A DNA stretch of 18,030 nt, taken from positions 1 to 18,030 of the forward strand of contig QHZC01000029.1 of the NCBI GenBank assembly GCA_003224515.1. The letters run 5' to 3'. The notes beneath the pieces are model-generated. The model was given only the letters and a program-made list of their open reading frames with translations. It was not told the DNA's origin and made no database searches. The stretch is from Acidobacteriota bacterium. Lineage in GTDB: Bacteria; Acidobacteriota; Terriglobia; Acidiferrales; UBA7541. This document shows, in pieces, positions 16,162-18,030 of this stretch. Each line of letters begins with the position of its first letter. Position 1 is the first letter of the stretch. Made by a program: the position numbers and the translations under genes.

Positions 16162-17733
16162 ATGGCTGCCACGGCCGTTCCCATCGACACGCTTCCTTCG
16201 ATCAATCCGGCCACGGGGGAAGTACTGGCACATATTGAGAAAACCCCGCCATCACTGCTACCGGAAATCGTTTCGCGCGCTCGGGCGGCTCAGGGCATTT
16301 GGGCGAGGCTTCCGATCCGCGATCGATGCGCGAAGTTGCGCGGGCTTCGCGAACGCATTATGGCTGCACGCAATGAACTGGCGGACGCCGTTGTACGCGA
16401 ATCCGGCAAGCCGCGCGTGGAAGCCCTCTTTGCGGATATTTTCGTTGCCCTCGATTCGGCGGAATACTGGTCCAGAAACGCGGCAAGCGCTCTTCGCACA
16501 CGGCGGGTTCCGCATCACAGCACCGCCGCGAAAGCCAAACGTGGCTATCTGGCTTACGATCCTCTCGGTGTTATTGCCATCATTTCTTCGTGGAACTACC
16601 CGCTGGCGATCCCGCTCGGCCAGATCATCCCGGCCGTCGCCGCGGGAAATGCGGTGGTGTGTAAGACCAGCGACTTCACGCCGCAATGCGGGTCGCTGAT
16701 CGAGAAACTTTTCATCGACGCAGGGTTCCTGGGGAATCTCCTCACGGTTGTCCAGGGTGGCGGTGAAGTCGGCCAGGCTTTGATCGACGCCTCGCCGGAC
16801 AAAGTGTTGTTCACTGGAAGCGTAGCTACCGGCCGCCGCGTTGCCGAAGCTTGCGCAAAAAAACTAATTCCTTCGGTGCTCGAACTTGGCGGCAAGGATG
16901 CCATGATCGTTCTTGAGGATGCGGACCTTGAGGTGGCCTCCAGCGCGGCCGTCTGGGGCAGCTACACGAATTGCGGCCAGGTCTGCCTTTCCGTGGAGAG
17001 GTTGTTCGTGGAGCAAACCGCTGCGGATAAATTCCTGGCGCGCTGTGTGGAAAAAACGAAAAGGCTCCGTCTCGGTTCGGGAAGCAATCCTTCCACCGAC
17101 GTCGGCCCGCTCATCCGGCCACAGCACGTTCAACGCATGAGCGATTTAGTCGACGACGCCGTCTCGCGCGGCGCGAAGGTGTTGTGTGGCGGCAGATCGC
17201 GCCCTGAGCTTGGGCCCAACTTTTTTGAGCCCACGGTCGTCGCGGGTGTCGATTCCTCCATGAAGTTATTTCAAGAAGAGACCTTCGGGCCGATCCTCGC
17301 GATACAAGTTGTAAGAGATGCTAAGGAAGCGATCAGCGCAGCCAACGATTCACCCTTTGCGCTCGCGGCCAGCATCTGGACAAAGAACCCGGCTCGAGGA
17401 ATGGCTTTGGCAGCGGAACTCCGAGCTGGCGCGGTCATGGTGAACGATGCCATCAGCTATTTTGCCATTGCGGAGGCGCCGCACGGCAGTTGTGGAACGA
17501 GCGGCTGGGGCCGCACGCATGGCCAGGCCGGCCTCCTCGAAATGGTGCAAATGAAATACATTGATGTCGACGGCCTGCCGCGGCGCGAAAAGCCCTGGTG
17601 GTACCGTTATGGTGCGGATCTGGAGCACGCCGCGGATGCCTTTCTCCAATTTGAATTTTCCGGCGGTATCGGCGCGAAATTGCGAAACGCTCGCAGTGCC
17701 ATGAAAACATTTTTCCGTGACCACGGATTGTAG
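16162..17733 (+). CDS. NAD(P)-dependent aldehyde dehydrogenase
   Basis: This soluble enzyme of the aldehyde dehydrogenase superfamily oxidises an aldehyde to its acid. The 523-residue chain is complete and slightly longer than the usual ~490. Catalytic and cofactor residues are present: Asn145 in SSWNYP (oxyanion), Lys168 in CKTSD (cofactor), FTGS at 217-220, general-base Glu241 in LELGGKD, nucleophile Cys275 in NCGQVCLS, and Glu373 in EETFGP. The tail after about residue 465 (EKPWWYRYGADLEHAADAF, then LQFEF) is an extension that resembles long-chain or coniferyl-type ALDHs, though no membrane anchor is evident. The substrate cannot be read from sequence. There is no Shine-Dalgarno (see the element at 16149). 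The stop lies 11 nt before the small four-cysteine gene, suggesting an operon. Confidence 0.93.
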   Translation: MAATAVPIDTLPSINPATGEVLAHIEKTPPSLLPEIVSRARAAQGIWARLPIRDRCAKLRGLRERIMAARNELADAVVRESGKPRVEALFADIFVALDSAEYWSRNAASALRTRRVPHHSTAAKAKRGYLAYDPLGVIAIISSWNYPLAIPLGQIIPAVAAGNAVVCKTSDFTPQCGSLIEKLFIDAGFLGNLLTVVQGGGEVGQALIDASPDKVLFTGSVATGRRVAEACAKKLIPSVLELGGKDAMIVLEDADLEVASSAAVWGSYTNCGQVCLSVERLFVEQTAADKFLARCVEKTKRLRLGSGSNPSTDVGPLIRPQHVQRMSDLVDDAVSRGAKVLCGGRSRPELGPNFFEPTVVAGVDSSMKLFQEETFGPILAIQVVRDAKEAISAANDSPFALAASIWTKNPARGMALAAELRAGAVMVNDAISYFAIAEAPHGSCGTSGWGRTHGQAGLLEMVQMKYIDVDGLPRREKPWWYRYGADLEHAADAFLQFEFSGGIGAKLRNARSAMKTFFRDHGL

Positions 17734-17744
17734 AGAGGAGCTCC

Positions 17745-17987
17745 ATGCCCGAAGAGACCGCAGCTACACCCAAAATCAAGACGCGCAAGCCCAAACAGCG
17801 GGCCTGCGATGAAAAAGACGAGAAGGGCAAGCTCTGTAACGGCCACTTGAAGCGCTACTACGATTACCCGAAGGAAGTGGCGGCGCTGATTGGTCAGAAA
17901 GCGGAGATTTACCGCTGCGAATTCTGCAAGACGCTGTACCGCCCGGATCCTGCGCAGCAGCCGCAGAGCTACACATTGCGCAACTAG
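17745..17987 (+). CDS. Small four-cysteine (zinc-ribbon-like) protein of unknown function
   Basis: The 80-residue protein starts with a charged Lys-rich segment (PKIKTRKPKQR). It has four cysteines spaced for metal binding: C21 and C31 (x9), then C58 and C61 in YRCEFCKTLY (CxxC). The order of a loose pair followed by a tight knuckle resembles a small zinc ribbon. The start is well supported: GAGAGGAG (17733-17740) overlaps the aldehyde dehydrogenase stop and sits 4 nt before the ATG. Cotranslation with that gene is likely, but a functional link is inference. I do not recognise a named family. The 43 bases after it to the window end show nothing identifiable. Confidence 0.75.
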   Translation: MPEETAATPKIKTRKPKQRACDEKDEKGKLCNGHLKRYYDYPKEVAALIGQKAEIYRCEFCKTLYRPDPAQQPQSYTLRN

Positions 17988-18030
17988 AGTTATCGATTTT
18001 GCAGCCAACGAGGCCCGCGGTGCAGCAGAA

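Overview
The window looks like a chromosomal segment from an acidobacterium (Acidobacteriota, Terriglobia/Koribacter-like), placed from protein style only. The clues are a one-component regulator made of an OmpR-type winged helix, a membrane segment, a TolB-like domain and TPRs, a long orphan TolC-family protein, a split B12-dependent methylmalonyl-CoA mutase, and a moderately GC-rich Gram-negative gene set. There are no rRNA, tRNA, CRISPR, phage or IS genes. Coding density is high and intergenic gaps stay near or below 300 bp.

Layout: (1) 1-1457, the 3' part of a hybrid sensor kinase with two receiver domains. (2) 1655-4549, a two-unit M16 zinc protease interrupted by an in-frame TAA. (3) 4821-5894, the ribosome-assembly GTPase rsgA, behind a good promoter and a long leader. 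(4) 5922-7981, minus strand, the methylmalonyl-CoA mutase operon (large subunit, then B12-binding subunit); the large subunit is broken by an internal deletion. (5) 8175-8708, minus strand, a secreted DUF1264 protein, divergent from (6) 8862-10814, the membrane winged-helix/TPR regulator. (7) 10905-12929, minus strand, a TolC-family outer-membrane protein. (8) 13232-16070, plus strand: pyrE, then truA and an M48/Ste24-type membrane protease, the last two broken by short deletions. (9) 16162-17987, an aldehyde dehydrogenase followed by a four-cysteine small protein.

The most striking feature is the number of apparent lesions. Four otherwise well-conserved genes carry five disabling changes: one nonsense codon and four out-of-frame deletions of roughly 17 to 64 nt. 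Neighbouring genes are intact. In each case the sequence on both sides still encodes strongly conserved family blocks, so these are recent mutations, population variants or assembly/sequencing defects rather than old decay. Because residues are missing, programmed frameshifting cannot explain the deletions. I did not find a clearly novel defence, mobile or biosynthetic system. The parts worth a second look are the lesion pattern, the DUF1264/regulator divergon, the leader of rsgA, and several palindromes and short repeats in intergenic DNA.
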